Shown here: positions 53,097-64,000 of the stretch, piece by piece
Position numbering within the stretch: the stretch's first letter is position 1
How the letters are laid out: each line of letters starts with the position of its first letter
Assembly (NCBI GenBank): GCA_963556495.2
Contig: OY747713.1
Span: 49,566,224 to 49,630,223, forward strand
Reading direction: 5' to 3'
Length of the DNA: 64,000 bases
Origin: Valencia hispanica
Taxonomy: Eukaryota; Chordata; Actinopteri; Cyprinodontiformes; Valenciidae
Notes under the pieces: generated by a model
Databases searched by the model: none
The model's input: only the letters and a program-made list of their open reading frames with translations
What the model was told of the DNA's origin: nothing
Program-made: the position numbers and the translations under genes

Positions 53097-53899
53097 GCGG
53101 AGTCTGCTAAATCTTCATCATTCCCTTCAGGGACTGGTCCGCTGATGAGGATGTTTACGTTAAGTCCATCAAGTCTCTGTAGTAGATCAGAAAAGTCTCT
53201 CTTCAGAATCTCTGATTGTCTCATCGCGATATCTGCTGATCCAGCGTGAATGACGAGCTTTTCCAAAGCAGGATGTTGGTCCAAGATTTTAGGGATTTTT
53301 TCAGATATTTCTCTCAATGTATTTTTGTAGCAGCTATAAACTTTGGTATTCTTGCTACAAAAAGCCTCAATTCCATTAATTGATCCGTCTTGTATGATAA
53401 CAGTCTTTGCTGGGGGCGCTCTTACTTTGTTATGTGTCTGTTTGATGCGGCTGGGTTTCTCCTGGTGGCTTTGACTGGTCCCGGGGGATGCGTCATCTTT
53501 CGGGGAACCAATTCTGACATTTTTTTCTACATTGGTATTAATTGGGTATAACATTGGTTGTCGGTTCCGTGCTGCGGTACAGACCGACCATCTAATTGTT
53601 CGAATCTTTTCACTAAAAACGCTGGCAAATTCAGTGGAGGGCCTGGAAGAATTTAGTGCAGGGGCTACTGTCACTGGAGGATTAATTAGTCTTTCCACTG
53701 TTGCAAACAGAGTCCGTGCATTATTTATTTTTTTGTTAATGATTTCAGAGAAGAAAGTTTCCCTAGCAACTTTTAAAGTTAACTGATATCTGTTCAGTCT
53801 CTCTTTGTAGATCCCACAGTGAACCTGGAGTCGAGTTTTCCGCCGTTTTTTCTCGGCTCGTCGACACTCCCTTTTTTTCAATTCAGTTTCGATTTTCAC
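53078..53899 (-). pseudogene. Chimeric L2 ORF: linker fused in frame to ORF1 esterase
   Basis: The 273-residue open frame starts in the endonuclease-RT linker (KRECRRAEKKRRKTRLQVHC, SEIINKKINNARTLFATVER, PSTEFASVFSEKIRTIR). At about residue 128 it passes into ORF1 sequence (KTVIIQDGSINGIEAFCSKN, LEKLVIHAGSADIAMRQSEI, VNILISGPVPEGN). The esterase is decayed: GDS reads DGS and the TND block reads SAD. The fused frame probably stayed open by chance. Confidence 0.75.
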
Positions 53900-54223
53900 T
53901 ACGTCCCAGTGGATCGCTTGTCCACGGAGACTTATTTCTACCTACGACTACTTTCACTTTAGTTGGAGCAATGGAATCAGTGATGTCTGAGATTTATGTA
54001 AGGAAATTATCTACCAGCTTATTTACTGAGTTGGAGTTGGGAGATTAGGGGGATGTGGTGGAAGGGTAAATACGTTTAAATGTTTTAACTGAACCGTCCC
54101 CGAGAAAACGCTATTTTACAGTCGTCTCACTGTGGCTAGATATTTAAGCAGAGATGGGACTTTCAAAGAAAAAAAAAAAGAAATGATCAGATAATGCAAT
54201 ATCAATTACCGAGATGTTGGTTA

Positions 54224-55038
54224 CAGAGGCGTGGCTATGGGTGGGCCTGGGGGGGCATAGACCCCAAACAAATAAATGCTTTTCTCAAATTAAATTAGAA
54301 AAAATTATATATATAAAACTATATTTTATTTTTTAGCAATGTCACTTAAAGTCATCATAAAATAAAAGAATAAAATTGGAGTTGAAATTTAAATTTTTGT
54401 TTTAAATAACATGCCTTGCAAACTCTCCATAAAAGCTAGGACAAGCTGATAGACTCCTTTGTGTAACTAAGTCTAAGGTTGTAGTTTTGAAATGAACACC
54501 AAAAAAGTACAGTTTCATGCATTAAAAACAATTAAATGTGACAATAAATTAATGTACATTGATTTAAAAAAAAATTTATTTGGAACACATTGCTTCTATG
54601 TTTGCCATAGTCCCTTGGGAAAACCTGACCAATCGCTGAGCTCACAGAGCCTAGATGATCCTGCCCCATTTCACTTCCGTTGCTACCTCTGGTTAGCAAA
54701 AATGGCGCAATGAGGCAACATGATTAAAGTCTTCTAAAACTTGTATTGTCTACTAGGTAAGCTGCCTCACTATTAACCATTTAGGGAATAAATTATTAAG
54801 CATTAGTATCTGGCAGTGGCCATATTGTTATGTTTACACTTTGTAGTCTGAGTGTATTGTACTTTGTTCTTTGTTCTAAGCTGTTTGTTTAAAACACGCT
54901 GTCAGTTTTTGATGTGTACAGACATTTCTATTGAAGCAACAGTGGAGCTTACAAATAAACTTAATTTCAATAATTTTTACATGGCCCACCCATTTTTTGT
55001 TAGACCTACCTGAAAAGCAATTTCTGGCTACCCCACTG
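54224..55038. mobile_element. hAT-type nonautonomous element inside L2 endonuclease
   Basis: The ends CAGAGGCGTGGCTA and CAGTGGGGTAGCCA (right end read inward) are inverted in 10 of 14 positions. L2 endonuclease sequence stops at 54223 and resumes at 55039. GTTGGTTA and GTCGAATA at the two edges could be a decayed 8-bp duplication (5 of 8). The body, with GGTGGGCC near both ends, has no transposase. Confidence 0.6.
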
Positions 55039-55190
55039 GTCGAATATAGTTAAACCTTTGCTGATAATTAGGTTCAGAGTGTGTCCTCGATTGTGTGTTG
55101 ATTGTTTGACATGCTGGGTCAGGCTGAAGTTATGAATAGTGCCACTTAATCTTTTTGGTAGTCTATCCTGAGCAAGATATTCATCCTAAA

Positions 55191-56841
55191 TGTTTCCTTT
55201 CCAAGGGGCAAGTGAGAAAAATTGCAGTTGTGCCCCCCACCCCCTCATCTGCTAAGGGCTGGCTTCAGAAATGAGTAAGTTCCTATTGACTCCATTGTTA
55301 AGAATGCCAACTTCATAGCAGAAATTAACATGTTTATGGCCTAGTACAAAAAAGCATTTTAGGGTAATATGTCAAGGGTACTGTCATGACTACTCTGAGG
55401 GGTGTATTTTCTTTAATAACTCCTCCGTGTAGATGTAATTAAGATTGAAACTATGAATGATAAGGGGCCTGTCCTTTTGATTGACAGGTCTCAGATTGGC
55501 CCCCTTCTCTTTCCAGGGAAGCCCTTAAGCCTCAGCCTCATGTTAACCCCATAGGCCATTACGTTTCTCTAAACTTGACCATCAGTTGCATCCACAATGT
55601 TTATTCATGTTCGTCTGCTAATCGTGCACTCATTGGACAAAGATGGTTTGCTGTGGTATTGATTGCACTGACAGACTGTCCAAGAACTCTCTGCTCCATT
55701 TTTTTTTGTAAAATTATATTTCTGCTGTGCATTTAAGATAATGCTGCTTGGTTGAAAATGGGTTGAAATTATCACATTTCTTCTTTACATATTGATTACT
55801 AAAACTTGTTTTAATCAAAATTCACATAATTTTAATATAAGTCATGGACCAACAAGGCTTCATGAATTTATTTGACACAATTATTGAATCTGCCTAGAAT
55901 TCAGAGGTGTAGCAAAGTAGCCCAACCACGGTTTTCTGGCTAAAGGCGCCAGCTAACCTCTGTTAGTTTCTGTTAGCTCAGTAAGCTTGTAGGTACATTG
56001 GCTAAGAGTTTGATGGGTGTCAATCATCCACCCCCACGCTCACAGCCCCACTCTCAGCTCTACCTCTTTGCCCATTTTTGTATTTTCCGGGAGTGGCAAG
56101 AAGCGTGATGATGCAAGATGTAGATGGTGGGAACTGCCCACTGGGCTTCAATTCAGTTATTCAGAAACCTATGGGCATCACAGAAGTTATGTCCATCTTA
56201 TATGGGGAGCCTAAGTCTCCTCCCCATCTGGTCGGCCCATGGGTGCACATATGCTGTACCTCAATTTAATTGATAACTAATAATGTCCATTTCCACTGTG
56301 TTTATGATGTGATTTGTTATTTAGTTGGTTGTAAACATTCGTAATTAAAATGACTACAAATCACAAGTCGCATATATGACGTCACGTTGGCTAGCACTAG
56401 CTAGCACTGGAATTACTCACCGAGACCTTGTAGAGGTTGTTCCTTCATGCTGGCTCTCACTCAACCGACTATTTTCCCCTCAGTATACCTGCCACTTTCT
56501 GCATTTCCAGATTTATAGTGGTTTTCTCCATGTTTAATGCTCCTTCCTTTGTCCTGGAAGAAGGATGCGAAGCTCACTAAACTCACAGCCATTTTTCTTC
56601 CTCTTCTTCAGTTGTAGTCCACTGCGTGTTTTCACACAAAACTAACATAACAATTGCTGCATGTCGAAAATTAGCACTTTGTTGGCATGAAATTGTGTCT
56701 TTAAAATTCACGAACATAAGTGAAATCCGTGGAACATTTCAAACGGGATCAGAAAAAAACTTTTTTTGCTCCATTGACTCATTCTTTTTTTTGACAGTAA
56801 GGGAACCATGGACTTGAAGTAGATGGGCGTGACTTACGCTC
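55191..56841. other. Intron; one old repeat at 55745-55795
   Basis: The stretch at 55745-55795 is the diverged partner of 34201-34245. No gene was recognised in the rest; short frames at 56017-56269 and 56626-56817 carry no domain features. Confidence 0.4.
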
Positions 56842-57152
56842 CAGTGTTACCAACTTAGGGACTTTGTTGCTATTTTTAATAACTTTACAGACCCCCTTAA
56901 TGACTTATTTTCCAAAAAGGGCCTAGCAACAAATCTAGTGACATTTCTGATCACCCTTAGTTACCTGATCTATCCTAATCCTATGACCAAATCCTAAACT
57001 AGATGTAATTATTTCCTCCTTTCTGTTTCATCGATGTGACGTGATGAAATCATTATTATTCTTCAAATTAGCGTGTGACATCATCTGGCGACCTCTAGCG
57101 ACTTTCGGGGTCTACTTTAGCTACTTGCTGTTGGAGACAGTTGGCAACACTG
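56842..57152. mobile_element. Small hAT-type MITE
   Basis: Inverted ends CAGTGTTACCAACT and CAGTGTTGCCAACT (13 of 14) bound a 311-bp unit. TTACGCTC at 56834-56841 and TTATGTTC at 57153-57160 are a likely 8-bp duplication with two C-to-T changes. The interior has TTGTTGCTATTTTT and AGCGACTTTCGG blocks typical of a fish repeat. Confidence 0.7.
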
Positions 57153-57160
57153 TTATGTTC

Positions 57161-58069
57161 CTACCTTATCTTGAAAACACTCTTCAGACATTACTGGGTC
57201 TATTTAATCTATCTGACTCACCAGAGTCCTATTGTTGTTTAAATGTCTCATTCACTCGTTTTTTCAATAAAACTGATGTGGTCTCAAGTATAAAGGAATG
57301 CCTTGTTAGCCGTTTTACGTGGAATAAATTCACTCTTGCACCAATTTTTAGGACGCTGAAGTGTGTTGGAGGAGTGGGGGAACATGTCAGGATCATCATT
57401 ATTCACGATATGCAAATGTCTAGCCTCTGATTGGCTAACAGCAGCCTGTTGATTCTTGTGCTGCCTTCAAACAAATAATTAACTTAGTTCGCTGGCAGTA
57501 TTCCAAGACAAATTCCAACAGTTTCTTCTTCAGCTCCTGTTCCTTGGGTAAAAAAATGCAACGCTGATGAGCTATGTCCAGAAATAAACCAAGCCCAACT
57601 CTGTTCGGCCATGCTGGTGTAGTTGCTAACAGTTAGTTTTGTTGCTAACAATTTCGGCTTCTAGCTTCTACTAGCAGAGACGTGCTCTGCTCTCTCCAGA
57701 ATGCAAAATCAACCTTCATGTGGGTGGTCGCAAGCCAAGGTAGGAAGGACCATGAACACTAATTTTCACTGTAATGTAGAAGGGACTGGCTTTTTTCGCT
57801 TGTTTTGCCATCTGTTTTCTTTCTGTGGCTAATGCAGGCAATGGGGTTTGCAGAAAATGTTCACATGCAGCATGCATATTGTTGTGGGAAGTTTAATTTT
57901 TAAGAATGATCTGCTCTGTGTTTTTCATATACTGGTAGTTAATGTGTGCCAGTTCCTTATGATATGGTAACCAATCTGATTATATGACACTGTATGATTT
58001 TGGATCAGGACAAATCTACTGATTTAAGCTCTTACATCCTGTCAGAAGGAGCTTTAACTCACACCTCCG
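57161..58069. other. Intron without recognised features
   Basis: No gene or repeat boundary recognised; the frame from 57041 to 57430 lies partly over the MITE and has no domain. Confidence 0.4.
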
Positions 58070-58124
58070 GCAGAACTTTGAACACGTCCCGGGGGAGTCG
58101 GGGGACATCGAGTCCGAGTGGACC

Positions 58125-60124
58125 ATGTTCCGCGCCTCCATTGCCGAGGCGGCTGACCGAAGCTGTGGCCGCAAGGTGGTCGGTGCCTGTCGCGGCGGCA
58201 ACCCCCGAACCCGCTGGTGGACACCGGCGGTAAGGGATGCTATCAGGCTGAAGAAGGAGTCCTACCGGGTCTTTTTGGCTTGTGGGACCCCTGAAGCAGC
58301 TGATAGGTACCGACAGGCCAAGCGGGATAAGGCTCGGATGGTTGCTGAGGCAAAAACTCGGGCGTGGGAGGAGTTTGGAGAGACCATGGAAAACGACTTC
58401 CGTACGGCTTCGAAGCGATTCTGGTCCACCATCCGGCGTCTCAGGGGGGGAAAGCGGTCTGCCACCAACACTGTTTACAGTGGGGATGGTGTGCTGCTGA
58501 CCTCGACGCGGGACGTTTTGGGTCGGTGGATGGAATACTTCGAAGACCTCCTCAATCCCACCAGCACGCCTTCCAATCTGGAAGCAGGGTTTGGGGACTT
58601 GGGGTCGGGCTCTCCAATCTCTGGTGCTGAGGTCATCGAGGTCGTTAAAAAGCTCCTCGGTGGCAAGGCTCCGGGAGTGGATGAGATTCGGCCGAAGTTC
58701 CTCGAGGCTCTGGATGTTGTGGGGCTGTGTTGGTTAACGCGGCTCTGCAATATTGCGTGGACATCGGGGGCAGTTCCCTTGGATTGGCAGACCGGGGTGG
58801 TGGTCCCCCTGTTTAAAAAGGGGGACCACAGGGTGTGTTCCAACTACAGGGGGATCACACTTCTGAGCCTCCCTGGTAAGGTCTATTCAGGGGTTCTGGA
58901 GAGGAGGGTCCGACGGCTAGTCGAACCTCGGATCCAGGAGGAACAATGCTGTTTTCGTCCTGGCCGTGGAACACTGGACCAGCTCTACACCCTCAGCAGG
59001 GTCCTGGAGGGTGCGCGGGAGTTCGCCCAACCGGTCTACATGTGTTTTGTGGACTTGGAGAAGGCGTTCGACCGTGTCCCTCGGGGGGCCCTGTGGGAGG
59101 TGCTCCGGGAGTATGGGGTACCGGGCCCCTTGATACGGGCTGTTAGGTCCCTGTACAACCGGTGCCAGAGTTTGGTTCGCATTGCCGGCAGTAAGTCGGG
59201 CTGGTTTCCAGTGAGAGTTGGACTCCGCCAAGGTTGCCCTTTGTCCTGTTCCTAACTTTTATGGACAGGATCTCTAGGCGCAGCCAAGGCGTTGAGGGGA
59301 TCCGTTTTGGTGGCCTCAGGATCGGGTCTCTGCTTTTTGCAGATGATGTGGTCCTGTTGGCTTCATCAGAGCGTGATCTACAGCTTTCGCTGGAGCTGTT
59401 CGCAGCCGAGTGTGAAGCGGCTGGGATGAGAATCAGCACCTCCAAATCCGAGGCCATGGTCTTGAGCAGGAAAAGGGTGGGGTGCCTCCTCCGGGGCGGG
59501 GATGGGGTCCTTCCCCAAGTGGAGGAGTTTAAGTATCTGGGGGTCTTGTTCACGAATGAGGGAAAAATGGAGCGGGAGATCGATAGGCGGATTGGTGGGG
59601 CGTCTGCAGTTATGCGGGCGCTCTACCGGTCTGTTGTGGCGAAGAGAGAGCTGAGCCAAAAGGCGAAGCTCTCGATTTACTGGTCGATCTACATTCCTAC
59701 CCTCATCTATGGTCACGAACTCTGGGTGGTGACCGAAAGAACGAGATCACGGATACAAGCGGCTGAAATGAGTTTCCTCCGCAGAGTGTCTGGGCTCTCC
59801 CTTAGAGATTGGGTGAGAAGCTCAGTCATCCGGAGGGGGCTCAGAGTAGAGCCGCTGCTTCTCCACATCGAGAGGAGTCAGTTGAGGTGGCTCGGGCATC
59901 TGGTCAGGATGCCTCCTGGACGCCTCCCTGGTGAGGTGTTTCAGGCTTGTCTCACCGGGAGGAGGCCCAGGGGAAGGCCCACGACACGCTGGAGGGACTA
60001 TGTTTCTCGGCTGGCCTGGGAGCGCCTTGGGGTTCCTCCCGAGGAGCTGGAACAAGTGGCTGGGGAGAGGGAAGTCTGGGTCTCTTTGCTTAGGCTGCTG
60101 CCCCCGCGACCCGACCCCGGATAA
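58125..60124 (+). pseudogene. Rex3 linker and reverse transcriptase, one frameshift
   Basis: The first frame (58125-59255) reads MFRASIAEAADRSCGRKVVG, RTRWWTPAVRDAIRLKKESY and the RT blocks up to GLRQGCPLS. The second (59234-60124) resumes at FLTFMDRISRRSQGVEGIRF and has SLLFADDVVLLAS and the full C-terminus. Comparison with the copy at 35859 shows that seven bases (ACCGATC in that copy) are missing at about 59247, between TTTGTC and CTGTTCC, which causes the shift and removes the PIL of the motif. Both catalytic aspartates remain. Confidence 0.88.
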
Positions 60125-60137
60125 GCGGAAGAAAATG

Positions 60138-60164
60138 GATGGATGGATGGATGGATGGATGGAT
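60138..60164 (+). repeat. GGAT microsatellite (Rex3 tail)
   Basis: Tandem GGAT units ending the Rex3 copy, the family's usual 3' tail. Confidence 0.85.
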
Positions 60165-60647
60165 CCTGGGTTGGTATAGCAGCTCTCTTTTATATCTAAG
60201 GATGTCCTGACATACATTGATTATGCTTCCACTATCAAGTCCCTGAAGCCTGCGAGTTTAATGTTCTCATACTGAAAAATGTTTTCTGATGTCATGTTGT
60301 TAGGAGTCAGGATTACTGAACTTATGAATTCTGTGTCTTGTTTTGGAAGGGAGGTCAGTATTGCATATTCTCTGTTAACGCTGTACCTCCTTGCTTGATC
60401 AACCAAGTTTGTATTAAAACCTCCAAATATCTGAAGGAATCTCTCTGATCTCTTTTATTTAAGAACTTCACTTACAATATGCAACTCAGAGGGACCGATC
60501 GTATTTCACAAAGAACAAGTATTACACAGTTTCTCAGTGAACGAGAACTTTAATAAGGTATTTTAGAATAGAATTGCTCTGATGTAACTAATCACTTTTA
60601 CCTTTTCTGTCAGACTAATTTACCCAAATGATGTCATTATTTTATGG

Positions 60648-60652
<5 letters not shown>
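60165..60652. other. Intron without recognised features
   Basis: Unassigned AT-rich intron. Confidence 0.4.

Positions 60653-60720
<68 letters not shown>
60653..60720. repeat. AT microsatellite
   Basis: About 34 uninterrupted AT units, the longest simple repeat of the window; likely variable in length. Confidence 0.95.
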
Positions 60721-60722
<2 letters not shown>

Positions 60723-62387
60723 AATGTTACTTATCAATAGGGGCATTTAAATGCATATATCAATCACCAAATTGCATTCTTGATAATCTCCTGATAGTTT
60801 ACTGGAATTGTTTGAAGTGGGAAATTTGGGCTACTTCCCTTTCCTTTCCACATGGATGATTTTAGGCACAATATGATTGTGTGACCTGACTTTATTTTAA
60901 ATAATTGTGCATAAATCACAATTTGCTTATCTAGAAATGATTTTTCACTCCTAAATAAAATGTTTACATTAGGACAAAGATTCATAAATTAATTAATTCA
61001 TTCATTATTTGAATGTTGTTGAAGGCTGGTTGTTATTCTCATTGTCTTTGTCAGACTCTAGAAGCCAAAATGTCCAAATAAGAGAACATAACGCCTGACT
61101 ACTGGGTGATCATTGCTGAAACTAAACATGGCCCTGACATACCCATTTCACATAATGTCCCTCTCCAAATGTTTAGGGGTCATAAATACACAATACTCAT
61201 TTTGCCAACATCTTAATGGAAATTATGCACGGTTTCAGTGACTTTTATGCGGTTATTTTAAGACAATCATAGCTCTTTCATTTAATTTTGTCATGTAACA
61301 AATAATTTACTTGTACTTGCATTTTTAAAAATAACCTTCAAGCAGGTATTGAACACTTTTTTTTAAAGTGCCTTGAGATTACATGTTTTGAATTTGTGCT
61401 ATATAAAAAACAGATTTGAATTGAACTTTTCCTTAAGCACACATTTCTGTATTTAAAATTGTTTTCCTTTTGTTTGATCTAATCTAATTTTAAATGTCAA
61501 GTTTTCATTTGCTGTCAGTGGAAAATCATCAGAATGACCAGAAATAAAGGATTGAAAACATCGGTCTCTGTGTAATTAATTATTATTGCATTTAAATTAG
61601 TGAATTGTGTTATGGAAACAAATTAACTTTTTCATAATTTTATAATTTACTGAATATGGATGTATATTAGCACAATCTTATTAATAGGCATCCTATTAGA
61701 TATGGGATATTAATGATATTAAATGCTTAAAACAGCTGTGATCCCATGAGCCCACAGCTGGAACATTGCTAGGCACCAAACTATTTTTGGCAGGCGGCAC
61801 ATGGTGACACATGGAGGGGGCCTCTTAGGCTTCCTAATTTGTGTCTGGAATCACAGCACATGGGAATGCACACCATCTGGTAGAAGATACCAGAGCAAGG
61901 GCAGTCTGTGTGGAAGTGTCCATTATTCAGCCAGTGCTAAGTTTGGGTGTAGCTTGTCAGACTACACAATTGTAGAGAAGAACAAAGGGACTATTGTTCC
62001 TTAAACATTTTTAATTAAGCAAATTTTGGGTAGAAAGTTTGACTTTTCACAACACTTCAGATCTTGACAAAAGCAACATGTAGTTCATTTGATTGATCTA
62101 ATTCAACATTTGTAAATATAATGAAAACCATGCTCCTATTCAGTTATGAGCGGAGGTGTATTCACATTCATTACTCAGGTAGAAGTATAGATACAAGGAT
62201 TTTAAAATGACCTAAACCTTCTGTGGACGTTGAAGTACTAATTCAAGCTTTTTACTCAAAAGTAAAAAAGTACTGGCTTCAAAACTAAAAGTATAAAGAT
62301 AATGTAAGAAATAAACATGCAATCAAGGACAAAATCTTAAGCTGCACCACAGCATTACCACAACTCCCCCAAAGAACGCGATCACAA
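60721..62387. other. Intron; repeat scrap at 62150-62300
   Basis: Mostly quiet AT-rich sequence. Near 61340-61430, TAAAGTGCCTTGAGATTACA and GTGCTATATAAAAAACAG resemble a LINE 3' end. At 62150-62300, GGAGGTGTATTCACATTCAT and TACTCAAAAGTAAAAAAGTA recall the repeat ends at 11753 and 29440. No gene. Confidence 0.4.
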
Positions 62388-63060
62388 GAGCCGTTTTCAG
62401 ACAGAAGTTCTGGAACATTTGCGGACAATTCCATCCGGTCTTTAACCGGAGTTGTGTTTTCAAACATGCCACTTTTTCCCGGAACATTGCCTTTCGGCTG
62501 CTTTCACACAGCAAGAAATGTACCGGAGAATCCTGATGAATATCTCAGGGGTGGGGGGTGCGGGGGACTGGGGGGGGGGGGGGGGTTCTAGGTGGATATT
62601 ACGTAAACTTAGTGTGGCGGGCGTACGTCATTTCCCCAAACAAATGCATTATTGCAAAGATGGTAGACGAAACAGCAGATCTACTCGCAGCGCTCGTCTT
62701 TGTGATGTGTGCAATTTTGCGCACATGGAAACGCTTAAGAGACATTGATGAAAAAGCTGAAAGAAAAATAATGACATTTATACGTCATCAATGCATGCGC
62801 TCACAGCGTTCCCTGCCCATCTCCCCTTTTCCCCACCGCCCCACACCCCTCCAGCTTTCATGGAACATTGTGGTTGGAACACTGACTGTCTGAATGCAAA
62901 CCCCATACCACGAAAAGTCCGCTCTTGTTACTAGGTCTTCAGCCGTAAAATTACCGGTAAAGGGTATCGGACAAAGTCCGGAAGATTGCTTTCAGACACA
63001 AAAGCAAAACAGATGAAGTTCGGAAAATTACAGTTTTTCATGGCCTGTTTGAAAGGGGCT
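62388..63060. mobile_element. MITE with degenerate inverted ends
   Basis: The left end AGCCGTTTTCAGACAG and the right end read inward AGCCCCTTTCAAACAG are inverted copies. TTTCAGACA-type words recur inside both ends, and CCGG-containing blocks mirror each other. A run of 16 G (62570-62585) lies in the middle of a very G-rich patch. No transposase was found. Confidence 0.5.
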
Positions 63061-63429
63061 TAAAGGTCATAATGACTAAAATGTTATATAAAAATATTAA
63101 GACCCCAGAAGTATGTAAGCCTGGGGGTTATGAGGTCCTATTCAAAAATGAACTTAAATACCAAAAATGATGATGAGAAAGCATTTGCATTATAGAAATT
63201 GTGTAAAGGAAAAAAAACGAAGTAAAAAAATAAACGAAAGCAAAATATTTGCCAATACATTTGTTGTTGATGCTGATTGTGTTATCATTGTAACACCTTT
63301 TACCTGACTTGGTAAAAATGTTTGCATCTGCAACCAAGAGGGATTCGCGACCCTTTAAACATTTTATTATGTGGGTCAGAAGCTGGAAAGTTTGGGAACA
63401 ACTGTACTAGGCTACCTGTTTCAGCTGCA
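63061..63429. other. Intron without recognised features
   Basis: Unassigned sequence between the MITE and the Tc1-like relic. Confidence 0.4.
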
Positions 63430-64000
63430 TATACAGTATTGTGCAACAGTATTAGGCAGGTGTGAAAAATGCTGTAAAGAAAGAATACTTTCAAAAATGG
63501 AAGTGGTAATCATTTATTTTCATCAGTCAACAAAATGCAGTGAATGAACAAAAGAGAATTCTAAATCAAATCAGTATTTGGTATGCGCACCCTTTGCCTT
63601 CAAAACAGCAGCAATTCATATAGGTACACTTAAACTGCTGGTAGGTTGTTCCAAATATCTTGGAAACTAAACACAGATATTCTGTGGATGTAGGCTTCGT
63701 CACATCCTTCTGTATCTTTATGTAATCCCAGACACACTTGATGATGTTGAGATCAGGGCTCAGTGGGGGCCATACCATCACTTCCAGGACTTCTTGTTCT
63801 TCTTTTTGCTGAAGATTGTTCTTAATGACTTTGGCTGTATGTTTGGGGTCGTTGTCCTCCTGCAGAATAAATTTAGGGCCAATCATATGCCTCCCTGATG
63901 GTATTGCATGATGGTATCTGCCTTTATTTCTCAGCGTTGAGAACACCATTAATTCTGAGCAAATTTCCAACACCTTTTGCAGAAATGCAGCCCCAAATGT
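63430..64000 (-). mobile_element. Tc1-like transposon, right part cut by the window edge
   Basis: The left terminus ATACAGTATTGTGCAACAGT then ATTAGGCAGGTGTG is the usual start of a fish Tc1-type element. The transposase C-terminus is on the minus strand (63566-63973). The element continues beyond the window. Confidence 0.8.
63566..63973 (-). pseudogene. Tc1-like transposase C-terminal fragment
   Basis: The 135-residue frame has RYHHAIPSGRHMIGPKFILQ, EDNDPKHTAKVIKNN (second catalytic Asp) and VMVWPPLSPDLNIIKCVWDY. In active Tc1 transposases the third acidic residue is a Glu in the NPIE block; here that position is Lys, so this DDE site is broken. The last 35 residues are unlike the family. 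The frame is a relic. Confidence 0.8.

Larger units (their letters stand above)
51991..55190 (-). mobile_element. L2 mosaic: endonuclease-linker joined to ORF1-endonuclease
   Basis: Read leftward: endonuclease (55190-55039, then 54223 to about 53950 after a hAT insertion), linker (53950 to about 53520), ORF1 esterase (about 53515-52950), and a second endonuclease start (about 52620-51991, with KLALLNIRSLSIIY). The normal order is ORF1, endonuclease, linker, RT. Two L2 copies have evidently been joined, one following inside the other. Confidence 0.75.
58070..60164 (+). mobile_element. Rex3-type RTE LINE, second copy
   Basis: A 2.1-kb copy that starts in the linker before the RT and ends CCCGGATAAGCGGAAGAAAA followed by about eight GGAT units (60138-60164). 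It is very similar to the copy at 35859-37516 but reaches about 430 bases further 5'. No clear target duplication was found. Confidence 0.88.

Noticed and set aside
57041..57430. A 129-codon ORF with hydrophobic stretches
   Set aside because: It starts inside the hAT MITE, has no recognisable domain and no splice or promoter context.
61801..62004. A further thsd7a exon, because of scattered Cys and Trp
   Set aside because: It has no TSP1 pattern, and no fitting splice sites in the required phase 1.

Overview
The window is vertebrate genomic DNA, almost certainly from a ray-finned (teleost) fish. The grounds are two spliced exons that read as the vertebrate gene thsd7a, and a dense load of transposon families typical of teleosts: Rex3-type RTE LINEs ending in GGAT repeats, L2/CR1-type LINEs with an esterase ORF1, a fish L1, short LTR elements, hAT MITEs, a Tc1 relic and tRNA-derived SINEs. 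The species cannot be fixed from this sequence.

The only host coding sequence I can support is two thsd7a exons on the + strand: 8096-8344 (end of one thrombospondin type-1 repeat and most of the next) and 31296-31477 (start of the following repeat). Their phases agree (phase 2 into and between the exons, phase 1 out). The rest of the window is intron: the 3' part of an upstream intron (1-8095), a complete intron of 22951 bp (8345-31295), and at least 32.5 kb of the next (31478-64000).

Region by region. 1-8095: MITE-like elements at 799-1520, 1981-2943 (TTAA-flanked) and 3556-4225 (large foldback), old SINE/LINE fragments and quiet intron. 8955-10322: L2-type LINE fragment. About 12.5-19.9 kb: fish L1 with broken ORF1 and ORF2, a very G-rich 3' UTR and an A-rich tail. 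About 20.57-26.84 kb: an L2-type LINE split by an LTR element with 5-bp target duplication (21406-22886), a hAT element with 8-bp duplication (23116-24027) that itself carries a SINE with 16-bp duplication, and a second LTR element (24495-25887). 27230-28251: inverted-repeat element enclosing a THAP-domain exon. 30249-30966: solo LTR. 33.0-33.5 kb: degraded SGNH-like coding relic. 34.4-37.5 kb: LINE fragments split by a Rex3 copy with an open RT frame and 12-bp duplication. 37.7-40.0 kb: MITE split by a complete 1609-bp short LTR element. 40022-40770: hAT element with perfect 16-bp termini and 8-bp duplication. 41.4-44.4 kb: L1 tail and another LINE. 45.7-55.2 kb: an L2-type LINE complex made of a nearly full-length copy inside a 5'-inverted copy, next to a rearranged mosaic. 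58.07-60.16 kb: second Rex3 copy, frameshifted. The window ends in a Tc1-like transposase relic.

The most interesting signal is in the short LTR elements. Those at 24495-25887 and 38053-39661 have different LTRs but the same unusual layout: no tRNA-type primer site, and a 12-13 base sequence right after the 5' LTR that is complementary to a site in the LTR 28-29 bases downstream of a TATA-like motif. This is the arrangement expected for self-priming (Tf1/sushi-type) reverse transcription. Both also share a leader and a short gag-like ORF beginning MDPA, and neither shows pol. A third short LTR element (21406-22886) has a similar size and proline-rich repeat ORF but not this primer arrangement.
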